Positions 34,629-42,852 of a stretch of 59,300 bases of DNA are shown piece after piece. The notes beneath the pieces were generated by a model that saw only the letters and a program-made list of their open reading frames with translations, was not told the origin of the DNA and did no database searches. This stretch comes from Thioglobus_B sp964558405. Lineage in GTDB: Bacteria > Pseudomonadota > Gammaproteobacteria > PS1 > Pseudothioglobaceae. The stretch lies in NCBI GenBank assembly GCA_964558405.1, contig CAZLDG010000003.1, forward strand, positions 1-59,300, read 5' to 3'. Position 1 is the stretch's first letter; the number at the start of each line of letters is the position of its first letter. The position numbers and the translations under genes are program-made.

Positions 34629-34685
34629 GCCAAGGAGCGTTGCACTGGGAGATTCCCATTAGGCTTGGCAATCAAAACGACGCTC
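34629..34685 (+). promoter_or_regulatory. SAH riboswitch upstream of ahcY
   Basis: The element reads GCCAAGGAGCGTTGCA (34629-34644), an inner hairpin TGGGA/TCCCA, then AGGCTTGGC and the 3' arm CGCTC (34681-34685). GCCAAG pairs with CTTGGC for P1 and GAGCG (34635-34639) pairs with CGCTC as the pseudoknot. These are the conserved blocks of the SAH riboswitch, an ON switch that raises ahcY expression when S-adenosylhomocysteine builds up. It is followed by about 30 bases and a TTGGAGAT ribosome site. Confidence 0.92.
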
Positions 34686-34717
34686 ATTTTTATTAACCGT
34701 TTATTTTGGAGATAAAA

Positions 34718-36103
34718 ATGAGCAATCCAACCATTGACAATCAAGATTACAAAGTAGCTGACTTAGACTTGGCAGATTTCGGTCGTAAAGAAATCGAGCT
34801 GGCAGAGGCTGAAATGCCGGCACTGATGTTGCTGCGAGATAAATACCGCGATAAGCAACCCTTAGCAGGCGCCAAAATCTTAGGCTGTATCCACATGACC
34901 ATTCAAACGGCGGTACTGATGGAGACTTTGGTGGATCTGGGTGCGCAAGTACGTTGGTCAAGTTGTAATATTTTCTCTACTCAAGATCACGCTGCGGCCG
35001 CTATGGTAGCAGCTGATATTCCAACTTTTGCTTGGAAAGGTGAAACTGAGGAAGAATTTTTGTGGTGCATTGAACAGACGATTTTATCTGGTGGCCAGCC
35101 TTGGGATGCCAATATGGTGCTTGATGATGGTGGCGATCTAACCCAGATGTTGCATGAGAAATATCCACAAATGCTTGCTGATATTCACGGCATTAGTGAG
35201 GAAACTACCACAGGCGTACATCGTCTACTAGAGATGCTGGACGAGGGTTCGCTTAAAGTACCGGCAATCAATGTCAACGATTCTGTTACCAAGAGTAAAA
35301 ATGACAATAAATATGGTTGTCGCCACTCTTTAAATGATGCCATTAAGCGCGGTACCGATATGCTACTGTCAGGCAAAAAAGCCTTAGTAATTGGTTATGG
35401 TGATGTGGGCAAAGGCTCAGCACAATCACTACGCCAAGAGGGCATGATTGTAAAAGTTAGTGAGATTGATCCAATCTGCGCCATGCAGGCTTGTATGGAT
35501 GGTTTTGAAGTAATTTCACCTTATATTGACGGCATTAACACCGGTAATAAAGATGGTGTAAATCAAGCGCTACTAGGCACTACTGATCTCATTGTAACCA
35601 CCACAGGTAATATCAATGTTTGTGATGCGCCAATGCTACAAAGCGTTAAAGCAGGTAGCGTGGTTTGTAATATTGGTCACTTTGACAATGAAATTGACAC
35701 TCAATACATGCGCGACAACTGGCGTTGGGACGAGGTAAAACCGCAGGTACACCGTGTTTATCGTAGCGAGGACAAGAACGACTATCTGATCCTATTATCT
35801 GAAGGTCGCCTGGTTAACCTGGGCAATGCCACTGGCCACCCTTCTCGCATCATGGATGGTTCATTTGCCAACCAGGTTTTAGCACAAATGTATCTATTTG
35901 ATCAAAAGTTTGCCGACTTGCCTGAAGGCGCTAAAAGTGACAATATCTTTGTTAAAGTACTACCGAAAAAACTCGATGAAGAAGTGGCAGCTGGTATGGT
36001 TGGCGGCTTTGGTGGTGTGCTCACACAGATGACTGACGCGCAAGCCGACTACATCAATACGCCAAAAGAAGGTCCGTTTAAGCCTGAGGCGTACAAGTAC
36101 TAA
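34718..36103 (+). CDS. ahcY: S-adenosylhomocysteine hydrolase
   Basis: The 461-aa enzyme has the substrate/NAD motifs SSCNIFSTQDHAAAA, the VNDSVTKSKNDNKYG region and the NAD-binding GYGDVGKGSA, and ends with the family's KPEAYKY tail (the NAD-contacting Lys/Tyr). It splits SAH into adenosine and homocysteine. The ATG at 34718-34720 is chosen over an in-frame TTG four codons upstream because GGAGAT lies at the right distance. A strong terminator follows. Confidence 0.98.
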   Translation: MSNPTIDNQDYKVADLDLADFGRKEIELAEAEMPALMLLRDKYRDKQPLAGAKILGCIHMTIQTAVLMETLVDLGAQVRWSSCNIFSTQDHAAAAMVAADIPTFAWKGETEEEFLWCIEQTILSGGQPWDANMVLDDGGDLTQMLHEKYPQMLADIHGISEETTTGVHRLLEMLDEGSLKVPAINVNDSVTKSKNDNKYGCRHSLNDAIKRGTDMLLSGKKALVIGYGDVGKGSAQSLRQEGMIVKVSEIDPICAMQACMDGFEVISPYIDGINTGNKDGVNQALLGTTDLIVTTTGNINVCDAPMLQSVKAGSVVCNIGHFDNEIDTQYMRDNWRWDEVKPQVHRVYRSEDKNDYLILLSEGRLVNLGNATGHPSRIMDGSFANQVLAQMYLFDQKFADLPEGAKSDNIFVKVLPKKLDEEVAAGMVGGFGGVLTQMTDAQADYINTPKEGPFKPEAYKY

Positions 36104-36124
36104 TTGATAAAAATATAATCCAGA

Positions 36125-36154
36125 TAAAATGCGAGACTTGTCTCGCATTTTTTT
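36125..36154 (+). terminator. Rho-independent terminator after ahcY
   Basis: A ten-base-pair stem AATGCGAGA/TCTCGCATT with a CTTG loop is followed by seven or more T. It ends the ahcY transcript 24 bases before the next ATG. Confidence 0.92.
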
Positions 36155-36177
36155 AATCCTTTAATAGCACAAAATCC

Positions 36178-37170
36178 ATGACAGCATTAATTAACCCTAT
36201 CTTTCTCTCTGAAGACAACTTTAAGCAGGCCTTTACCCGGGGCTTAGAGCAGATGCTGGAGCATGATGAACTGGGTACGGTAATTCTAGCGGCCGCCAAT
36301 GCGATTAACGAGGTAGAACTATGGGAGCGCCTTAAGCCAGCCATTGGCCAAAAAATCAACCAACTCAGAGAACAAGCCCTCATAGGTGCAGATGATGACG
36401 TGGCAGTATTCGAACAATTACTAGAATTGGACTTTGATAAATTGCAAGTGGCCAAAACCAAAGCCCTGGGAATGTTTGAGTTGCAATACAATCCGCTACG
36501 CGCCCTAAGACCAAAGCGTATGTCGGCCAATACTACCCAGGGCATATGTCAGGATTTTAATGCTCAAGGCTTTCACTTTAACAAGGCGTTTTTACAAAAA
36601 GAATTATTTTTCAAGGGCAAGCTTTTCTCTAAACAAATCTCTTTGTTTTATAACAAATTCCCGTTTGTTAGCTGGCACGGTCTCGTGGTGGTAGAGGCTA
36701 AAAAACAACATCCACAATGTCTAGACTATGGGCTGCATCAATTTGCTTGGATGATGGCCAACGCCATTGGGCTAAATATCAAAGGCTTTACCCTGGCTTA
36801 TAATAGTTATGGAGCCTATGCCTCGGTAAATCATTTTCACCTGCAATGCTTTATTCGCAACGAGCCTCTACCGATTGAGAATCAAGAAAAGTACCCACTG
36901 ATTCACCACTGGTTTGGCTCGGTCAGTGATGCCTGGGGTTTTATTGAAGCACTGCACGCTGACGAACAACCTTATCATTTGATTTATCGCGCACATAAAA
37001 TCTTGGTGATTGTTAGACAACGCCAGGATCGGATTGAGCACGCCGACTGGACCGCTGGCTACGCTTGGTACGAAGCCTGTGGCGGTGTTTGTCCTAATAG
37101 TGATAGAGATTTTAACCAATTGGATGAGGCCAGCCTACAAGCAGAGCTGGAGAAGCTCAAAGTTGATTAA
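36178..37170 (+). CDS. HIT-superfamily protein, GalT/Ap4A phosphorylase-like
   Basis: The 330-aa soluble protein shows two landmarks of the HIT branch that includes galactose-1-phosphate uridylyltransferase, Ap4A phosphorylase and GDP-hexose phosphorylases: NKFPF (159-163), leading into a strand ending VVVEAK, and the catalytic HxHxQ in VNHFHLQ (H219, H221, Q223). The N-terminal 100 residues are helical and have no clear match. The C-terminal part contains CGGVCPNSDRD. A nucleotidylyl-transfer or phosphorylase reaction is likely; the substrate is unknown. It starts 24 bases after the ahcY terminator, so it needs its own promoter or readthrough. Confidence 0.7.
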   Translation: MTALINPIFLSEDNFKQAFTRGLEQMLEHDELGTVILAAANAINEVELWERLKPAIGQKINQLREQALIGADDDVAVFEQLLELDFDKLQVAKTKALGMFELQYNPLRALRPKRMSANTTQGICQDFNAQGFHFNKAFLQKELFFKGKLFSKQISLFYNKFPFVSWHGLVVVEAKKQHPQCLDYGLHQFAWMMANAIGLNIKGFTLAYNSYGAYASVNHFHLQCFIRNEPLPIENQEKYPLIHHWFGSVSDAWGFIEALHADEQPYHLIYRAHKILVIVRQRQDRIEHADWTAGYAWYEACGGVCPNSDRDFNQLDEASLQAELEKLKVD

Positions 37171-37371
37171 TTTAATAATTTACTAAAATACTTGGTATTT
37201 ATTTGCTAGAATAATGCTATCGAAACCCAGCGGGTTTTTGATTTTTTTGGGGCCTTGGTTCATTCTTCTCAATTTATCCCAATAGGCCTCAAAATTCCAA
37301 GATGCTAATTAAGACTTATTGGCGAGATTGATGCGGTAAAATTTTTGTTATTTTTCGCAATCAGAATCCTT
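37171..37371 (+). other. Intergenic leader region before glyQ
   Basis: This 201-base region holds a short terminator (37222-37248), then an imperfect inverted repeat (GGCCTTGG near 37251-37258 against CCAATAGGCC near 37279-37288) and a possible -10 TAAAAT near 37337. No ORF or known riboswitch is recognised. The repeat could be part of a structured glyQ leader. Confidence 0.45.
37222..37248 (+). terminator. Terminator after the HIT-superfamily gene
   Basis: AAACCC and GGGTTT with a three-base loop form a short hairpin followed by TTGATTTTTTT. It lies about 52 bases after the stop codon. Confidence 0.7.
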
Positions 37372-38265
37372 ATGTCAATTTCTGAGCTAGATGCCACAGC
37401 ATCGTTTCAAAACCTCATTCTTAAACTCCAATCATTTTGGGCCGAAAAAGGCTGCACCTTGTTACAACCTTTTGACATGGAAATGGGTGCGGGTACTTTT
37501 CATCCGGCCACATTTTTACGCGCCATTGGTCCAGAGCCTTGGAAAACTGCTTATGTACAACCTTCGCGTCGACCAACCGATGGTCGTTATGGTGAAAACC
37601 CTAATCGTCTGCAGCACTACTACCAATTCCAGGTTTTATTAAAACCTTCACCCAGCGATATTCAGGATCTCTACTTGGAATCATTGACTGAGATTGGTAT
37701 TGATCTCACCAAGCATGATGTGCGCTTTGTTGAAGACAACTGGGAATCACCAACCTTAGGTGCTTGGGGCTTGGGCTGGGAAGTTTGGCTCAATGGTATG
37801 GAAGTGTCACAATTTACCTATTTCCAACAAGTAGGCGGCCTAAGTTGCAAACCAGTTTCTGGTGAGCTAACCTATGGATTAGAGCGTTTAGCCATGTATC
37901 TTCAGGGTGTAGATTCTGTGTTTGATTTGGTTTGGGTTGATGGTGTGAGCTATGGCGATGTATTTCATCAAAACGAGGTTGAGCAATCTAAATACAATTT
38001 CGAGATTGCCGATACCGATGTCCTGTTCAGACAATTCGATGAAGCCGAACAAATGAATACAACACTGATTGACCAAGGTCTGCCTTATCCAGCTTATGAA
38101 CAAGTGATGAAGGCTTCACATCTGTTTAACTTACTCGATGCGCGTCACGCCATCAGTGTCACAGACAGAGCACGCTTTATCCGTCGCGTACGCGCCATGA
38201 GTCAAAAAGTAGCACAAGCCTATTACGATTCACGAGAGACCCTGGGCTTTCCAATGCTAAAGTAA
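37372..38265 (+). CDS. glyQ: Glycyl-tRNA synthetase alpha subunit
   Basis: The 297-aa alpha subunit has the family motifs FQNLILKLQSFWAEKGCTL, EMGAGTFHPATFLRAIGPEPW and QPSRRPTDGRYGENPNRLQHYYQFQV. It carries the aminoacylation site of the alpha2beta2 enzyme. The ATG at 37372-37374 is chosen over nine upstream in-frame codons. glyS is about 15 kb away on the other strand. Confidence 0.97.
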   Translation: MSISELDATASFQNLILKLQSFWAEKGCTLLQPFDMEMGAGTFHPATFLRAIGPEPWKTAYVQPSRRPTDGRYGENPNRLQHYYQFQVLLKPSPSDIQDLYLESLTEIGIDLTKHDVRFVEDNWESPTLGAWGLGWEVWLNGMEVSQFTYFQQVGGLSCKPVSGELTYGLERLAMYLQGVDSVFDLVWVDGVSYGDVFHQNEVEQSKYNFEIADTDVLFRQFDEAEQMNTTLIDQGLPYPAYEQVMKASHLFNLLDARHAISVTDRARFIRRVRAMSQKVAQAYYDSRETLGFPMLK

Positions 38266-38837
38266 TGAGTATCTTCTCTCGAGCATATTTAAAAATTTTA
38301 AATTGGGCCCAGAGTAAATACGCCATCCACTATTTATCATTTGTCAGTGTACTGGAGTCTTGCGTATTACCTTATCCACCACCGGATGTTTTACTGGCAC
38401 CGATGTCGCTCAAACAGCCACATAAGGCTTATTATTTTGCCTTTATCACCACTATTTTTTCAGTCGTTGGCGGTCTGATTGGTTATTTCTTAGGTGAAGT
38501 GCTATTACAATTTTTACTGGGTTATCAGCTAATCTCCACCGCGCAGGTAGCGCAAATGAGTGGCTTTTTGGAGCAATACGGTGTCTGGGTGGTTGGTGTG
38601 GCGGCCTTTAGTCCTATTCCTTATAAACTGGCTACCATTGGTGCCGGCACACTGGGCATGGCACTCATACCTTTTATCGTCATTTCTCTGATTGCACGAG
38701 GTGCGCGCTATTTCTTGGTAGCAGCCTTGGTACGTGCCTATGGCGATAGTTGTGATCAATGGTTGCAAAAATACATTGACAGATTGGGTTATATCCTTAT
38801 TATCGTCATTGTGATAGGAGTTTGGTATGCCAGCTAA
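38265..38837 (+). CDS. YqaA/DedA-type VTT-domain membrane protein
   Basis: The 190-aa protein has about five membrane segments and the VTT (SNARE-associated) pattern: ESCVLPYPPPDVLLAPMSL, GGLIGYFLGE and the C-terminal FSPIPYKLATIGAGTLGM. YqaA/DedA proteins are linked to lipid or undecaprenyl-phosphate handling. Its ATG overlaps the glyQ stop (TAATG) and its end overlaps the lipoprotein gene by 11 bases. Confidence 0.85.
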   Translation: MSIFSRAYLKILNWAQSKYAIHYLSFVSVLESCVLPYPPPDVLLAPMSLKQPHKAYYFAFITTIFSVVGGLIGYFLGEVLLQFLLGYQLISTAQVAQMSGFLEQYGVWVVGVAAFSPIPYKLATIGAGTLGMALIPFIVISLIARGARYFLVAALVRAYGDSCDQWLQKYIDRLGYILIIVIVIGVWYAS

Positions 38838-39381
38838 AATATTAATATTGACCCTTGCCACCATCCTGGGTGGTTGTAATAATCTGGAGAATAAAACCCC
38901 AGCACAAATTGTAGACAAGTCCGGCAATCTAGAGCAGTTGCCAACTATGGTTGTAAAAACACAGCCACTACAATTTAACACCAGCTACACCACCACACAA
39001 ACCAGCGTCAATCCTAAGGTGGAAAAAGTCTCGGTCAAAGCCGACAAACCCACAGCGCCGGAAAGAACCTGGATCTCGCCAATTAACGCCAAAGTGGACA
39101 AGCCGTTTTCAGATAAGCACCCTCAGCTAGGCTTTGTCAGTACGCCGAACCAAGTGGTTCGCGCCATTCGTCAAGGCAAAGTGGTTTATCAAAACCCGCA
39201 GCAAGTCGTGCTTCGACACCCGCTGGGTTTTTACTCAAGCTACCAGCCTATTAACCCCCAGGTAAAGACCGGCCAGGAGCTGGCCCAAGGTCAGACAATT
39301 GGCAAAACCACCGATCAAGCATTCACCCTGGGAATGAAAAAATTCAAAGATTCGATTGACCCTTTACCCTATCTTAAATAA
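38827..39381 (+). CDS. Lipoprotein with a degenerate LytM (M23) domain
   Basis: The 184-aa lipoprotein has a signal peptide and lipobox ending GGC (Cys 17). From about residue 80 it reads like an M23 domain (WISPINAKVDKPFSD, VVRAIRQGKVVYQ, LRHPLGFYSSYQP, VKTGQELAQGQTIGKT), but the catalytic His/Asp and HxH residues are missing. NlpD/EnvC-type proteins with dead LytM domains activate cell-wall amidases. That role here is inference. Confidence 0.75.
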   Translation: MPAKILILTLATILGGCNNLENKTPAQIVDKSGNLEQLPTMVVKTQPLQFNTSYTTTQTSVNPKVEKVSVKADKPTAPERTWISPINAKVDKPFSDKHPQLGFVSTPNQVVRAIRQGKVVYQNPQQVVLRHPLGFYSSYQPINPQVKTGQELAQGQTIGKTTDQAFTLGMKKFKDSIDPLPYLK

Positions 39382-39396
39382 CCTATAATCAAGCAC

Positions 39397-40422
39397 ATGA
39401 ACGAGTTTTTACAAAACATGACGCCTTATCAGGCCAGCGGTATTTTGTTTGTTGGCGCCTTGGTTCTACATTTTGTGGTTGGCCTGCTACTGAAAAAAGT
39501 ACAAAAACACACAGGCAAGACCAAAAACCAGCTGGATGATCATCTATTGCAAGCCATCTCAGCGCCAATTAAGGTACTAGTCTGGTTTGCTTGGTTGTAT
39601 TTCTCCATTCAAGCCTTTAAAGCTGAAATCGCCCTGCTTGAGAATGTCATTAACTATATAGACTTGGCGCCTATTTTTATCATTACCTGGGGTATGGTTC
39701 GCGTTGTCAACGAGGCCGAGACCTACCTAACCAACAAAGACGGCAATGTGGATCATGACTCGATTCGCCTGTTTGCACGCCTGATTAAAATTCTGATTAT
39801 TGTGGCTATCCTGCTCGGTGTAGCGCAATATCTAGGCTTCTCTATCTCTAGCCTACTCACCTTTGGTGGTGTAGGTGGTATTGTGATGGGCTTTGCCGCC
39901 AAAGACATGCTTTCCAATATTTTTGGCGGGCTGATGATTCAAATGGACAAGCCGTTTTCTACTGGCGACTGGATTCGTTCTGGCAAATTTGAGGGTACAG
40001 TTGAGAAAATTGGCTGGCGCATGACGCGTATTCGCACCTTTAGCAAAAATCCGGTTTATATTCCCAATTCTATCTTCTCGTCAATGCCGATCGAAACACC
40101 TTCACGCATGACCAATCGTCGCATTAAGGAAGTGGTTGGTATTCGTTATGATGACATTAGTCAGATGCCTGAAATCGTCAGCGAAGTTGAGCAAATGCTT
40201 AGAACACATGGTGATATTGATCAAGACCAGGCTTTACGTGTGTATTTCAACTACTTTAATGCCTCATCTATTGACTTTAACATCTATTGTTTTACCACCA
40301 CTACCGATAAAACCAAGTACCACCAGGTTAAGCAAGATGTACTATTGAAAGTGGCCGAGATTATTGCTAAGCATCAGGCTGAGATTGCCTACCCAACGCA
40401 AACCTTACATATTCAACAATAA
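39397..40422 (+). CDS. MscS-family mechanosensitive channel
   Basis: The 341-aa protein has four membrane segments and the MscS pore/beta signature (LLTFGGVGGIVMGFAAKDMLSNIFGGLMIQMDKPFSTGDWI in segments), followed by a beta domain and an alpha/beta C-terminus. It releases solutes on hypo-osmotic shock. It lies 15 bases after the lipoprotein gene and five before miaB. Confidence 0.9.
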   Translation: MNEFLQNMTPYQASGILFVGALVLHFVVGLLLKKVQKHTGKTKNQLDDHLLQAISAPIKVLVWFAWLYFSIQAFKAEIALLENVINYIDLAPIFIITWGMVRVVNEAETYLTNKDGNVDHDSIRLFARLIKILIIVAILLGVAQYLGFSISSLLTFGGVGGIVMGFAAKDMLSNIFGGLMIQMDKPFSTGDWIRSGKFEGTVEKIGWRMTRIRTFSKNPVYIPNSIFSSMPIETPSRMTNRRIKEVVGIRYDDISQMPEIVSEVEQMLRTHGDIDQDQALRVYFNYFNASSIDFNIYCFTTTTDKTKYHQVKQDVLLKVAEIIAKHQAEIAYPTQTLHIQQ

Positions 40423-40427
40423 CTTGT

Positions 40428-41747
40428 ATGGATAAACTACATATTCGCACCTTTGGGTGTCAAATGAATGAGTACGATTCGCAAAAAATGATCGACGTAC
40501 TTAAACACTCTCACGGACTGAGTCTAACCGATGAAGCGGATGAAGCGGATGTGCTACTGCTCAACACTTGCTCTATTCGTGAAAAAGCCCAAGAAAAACT
40601 GTTTCATCAGTTGGGTCGTTGGAAAAAACTCAAGGATAAAAACCCCAATCTGGTGATTGGTGTTGGCGGCTGTGTAGCCTCACAAGAAGGCGAGCTGATT
40701 CTTAAGCGCGCACCGTATGTCGATGTGATTTTTGGCCCGCAAACGCTACACCGTCTACCGAATATGATCAACGAGTCTTTAAGCGAGCGCCAGGTTAGTA
40801 TTGATATTTCTTTTCCTGAGATTGAAAAATTTGACCATCTGCCCGAGCCTGAGTCCAGTGGTGTTAGTGCCTATGTTTCTATTATGGAAGGTTGTAGTAA
40901 ATATTGCACTTTCTGTGTGGTGCCCTATACCCGCGGTGAAGAGGTTTCTCGTCCCTTTGATGACGTGATGAATGAAGTTATCGCTTTGGCTGCCCAAGGA
41001 GTAAAAGAAGTCAATCTACTGGGGCAGAATGTAAATGCCTACCAGGGAGAAATGGAAGATGGTGAGATGGCAGATCTTGCTCTGCTTATTAGTATTGTCG
41101 CTCAGGTTGAAGGCATTGAGCGCATTCGTTATACCACCTCACACCCAGTAGAGTTTTCAGAGCGCCTAATCCAAGTCTACGCCGAAGTGCCCGAGCTGGT
41201 TTCACATCTACATCTGCCTATTCAAAGCGGATCAGACAAAATCCTCTCATTGATGAAGCGCGGCCATATGGCGCTAGAATACAAATCCAAAATTCGTCAA
41301 TTGCGTGAGCTTCGCCCTGATATTTCCATCTCCTCTGATTTTATTATTGGCTTTCCTGGAGAGGGTGAACAAGACTTTAACGACACCATGCGTTTGATTG
41401 ATGAGATTGGTTTTGATAAATCCTTTAGCTTTATCTACTCAGCACGCCCAGGCACCCCAGCTGCTAGCTATGTTGATGATGTGGACATGTCAATTAAAAA
41501 ACAACGCTTACAACAAGTACAACAAAGTATTGACGCCTCAACCGAGGCCATTTCCAAATCGATGATTGGTAGCGTACAAGCAGTTTTGGTTGAAAGCCGT
41601 GCCCGAAAAGATGACAATCTGTATGGACGCACAGAAAACATGCGCAACACCCACTTTAAAGGGGATAGCGCACTGATTGGTCAGATTGTCAAAGTAAAAA
41701 TAACCGATGCCCGTGGCAACTCACTCATCGGTGAGTTGGTGCACTAA
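40428..41747 (+). CDS. miaB: tRNA-2-methylthio-N6-dimethylallyladenosine synthase MiaB
   Basis: The 439-aa radical SAM methylthiotransferase has an N-terminal UPF0004 domain with three cluster Cys (RTFGCQMNEYDS, LNTCSIREKA, GGCVASQEGE), the radical SAM CSKYCTFC motif and a C-terminal TRAM domain. It adds 2-methylthio to A37 of tRNAs. A nine-base tandem repeat (GATGAAGCG) codes a DEADEAD stretch near residue 36. phoH normally follows; here an inverted copper block lies between. Confidence 0.96.
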   Translation: MDKLHIRTFGCQMNEYDSQKMIDVLKHSHGLSLTDEADEADVLLLNTCSIREKAQEKLFHQLGRWKKLKDKNPNLVIGVGGCVASQEGELILKRAPYVDVIFGPQTLHRLPNMINESLSERQVSIDISFPEIEKFDHLPEPESSGVSAYVSIMEGCSKYCTFCVVPYTRGEEVSRPFDDVMNEVIALAAQGVKEVNLLGQNVNAYQGEMEDGEMADLALLISIVAQVEGIERIRYTTSHPVEFSERLIQVYAEVPELVSHLHLPIQSGSDKILSLMKRGHMALEYKSKIRQLRELRPDISISSDFIIGFPGEGEQDFNDTMRLIDEIGFDKSFSFIYSARPGTPAASYVDDVDMSIKKQRLQQVQQSIDASTEAISKSMIGSVQAVLVESRARKDDNLYGRTENMRNTHFKGDSALIGQIVKVKITDARGNSLIGELVH

Positions 41748-42193
41748 CGCTGGGTAACAAACGGCAGAACTACCTCGTATTTCTCACCGCCTGCATCTAG
41801 GATAAAGTGCGCATTCCAATGCATTTTAGAAAGCGAGCATAGTGATAAAAAACCTTTGCCACTAAATTGATTATCATTTTGCTTAACCAGATGATAAGCC
41901 GGCAAATGGTGATCAATCTCAATCCCCTCAAACACCACGCGAACTGCATCTACCTGCCAGTTCTCAGTCTTCACATCAATCCATAAGGCTTGGGTGAGCG
42001 GCATACCCTTGGGCAGTACATCAATACTGAATGAGCGTTGCTGATCCAAGGCAATATAACAAGTCTGTTCGGCAATTTGGCAATTATCAACCACCAAGCG
42101 CTGCGCCTCTATCGGTTGGTTTTTATACCAATAACCCGAGACGATAATTACGATTAAAAAGCCAATAACCAGGGAATAGGTTTTAGTGTTCAT
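41744..42193 (-). CDS. Membrane-anchored protein of the SCO/copper block (149 aa)
   Basis: The protein has an N-terminal membrane segment (about 5-24) and a periplasmic, beta-rich domain with one Cys pair (CQIAEQTC, about 35-42) and a later CSLSKMHWNAHF stretch. Candidate starts are ATG 42197-42199 and 42191-42193; the second is used. It overlaps the SCO gene by 11 bases and is last in the copper block, so a role in cytochrome oxidase or copper handling is likely but unproven. Family not recognised. Confidence 0.7.
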   Translation of the reverse strand: MNTKTYSLVIGFLIVIIVSGYWYKNQPIEAQRLVVDNCQIAEQTCYIALDQQRSFSIDVLPKGMPLTQALWIDVKTENWQVDAVRVVFEGIEIDHHLPAYHLVKQNDNQFSGKGFLSLCSLSKMHWNAHFILDAGGEKYEVVLPFVTQR

Positions 42194-42851
42194 AAGCATC
42201 AATCAATAACTCCACATCTTTTGCCATCAGTGCGGGTTTGTGCGGTGCTGGAAAGCCAGCAAAAATCTCACCACTAGGCGCCATTAAATACATCCAGGCA
42301 GTGTGATTAATCAGATAACTTTGCGTACCTGCTGGCAAGGGTTCAGATTTTTTTAACACACGCTCTTTATTATCTTCATACACCACGCGCTCATAATAAG
42401 CGCCAAATGACTTAATAAGTCGATCAATCTCGCTTTGAGTACCCGTTAGCCCGATAAAATCTTGATCAAAATAAGCCAAGAATTTATCCAGCATCGCTGG
42501 GGTGTCACGCTTAGGATCAAAGGTGATAAATACCACCTCAGGTATTGAGATATTATTTGCCTTAAGTTGTGCTTTGAGTTGCACCATATCCATCAGCCCC
42601 GTTGGGCAAACATCAGGACAATGGGTATAACCAAAGAACAACAAACTCCAATGTCCTTTGAGGCGTTGATTGTCAAACACCACACCTTTTTGATCTTGCA
42701 GAGAAAAATCCAGTAGCGGTTTTTGTGCGTCAAATAAAACCTGCGAAGTTTTTAATTGCGCATTCAGTGATTGATAATTGCGCTGCTCACCACTAAGTAG
42801 TAATGCAACAGCGACAATAATTAGTGCAATAATGCTAAGGCGTTTTCCCAT
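42183..42851 (-). CDS. SCO1/SenC-family copper metallochaperone
   Basis: The 222-aa protein has an N-terminal anchor (about 5-22) and a thioredoxin-fold domain with the copper site CX3C in FFGYTHCPDVCPTGL and a distal His (YLINHTAWMY). SCO proteins load copper into the CuA centre of cytochrome c oxidase or reduce it. It lies one base after the PCuAC gene. Confidence 0.93.
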   Translation of the reverse strand: MGKRLSIIALIIVAVALLLSGEQRNYQSLNAQLKTSQVLFDAQKPLLDFSLQDQKGVVFDNQRLKGHWSLLFFGYTHCPDVCPTGLMDMVQLKAQLKANNISIPEVVFITFDPKRDTPAMLDKFLAYFDQDFIGLTGTQSEIDRLIKSFGAYYERVVYEDNKERVLKKSEPLPAGTQSYLINHTAWMYLMAPSGEIFAGFPAPHKPALMAKDVELLIDAYEH

Positions 42852-42852
42852 A

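Noticed and set aside
40532..40552. Nine-base tandem repeat in miaB as a phase-variable repeat
   Set aside because: The repeat unit is a multiple of three, has about two copies and would only vary a surface DEA stretch; ordinary low-complexity coding is enough.
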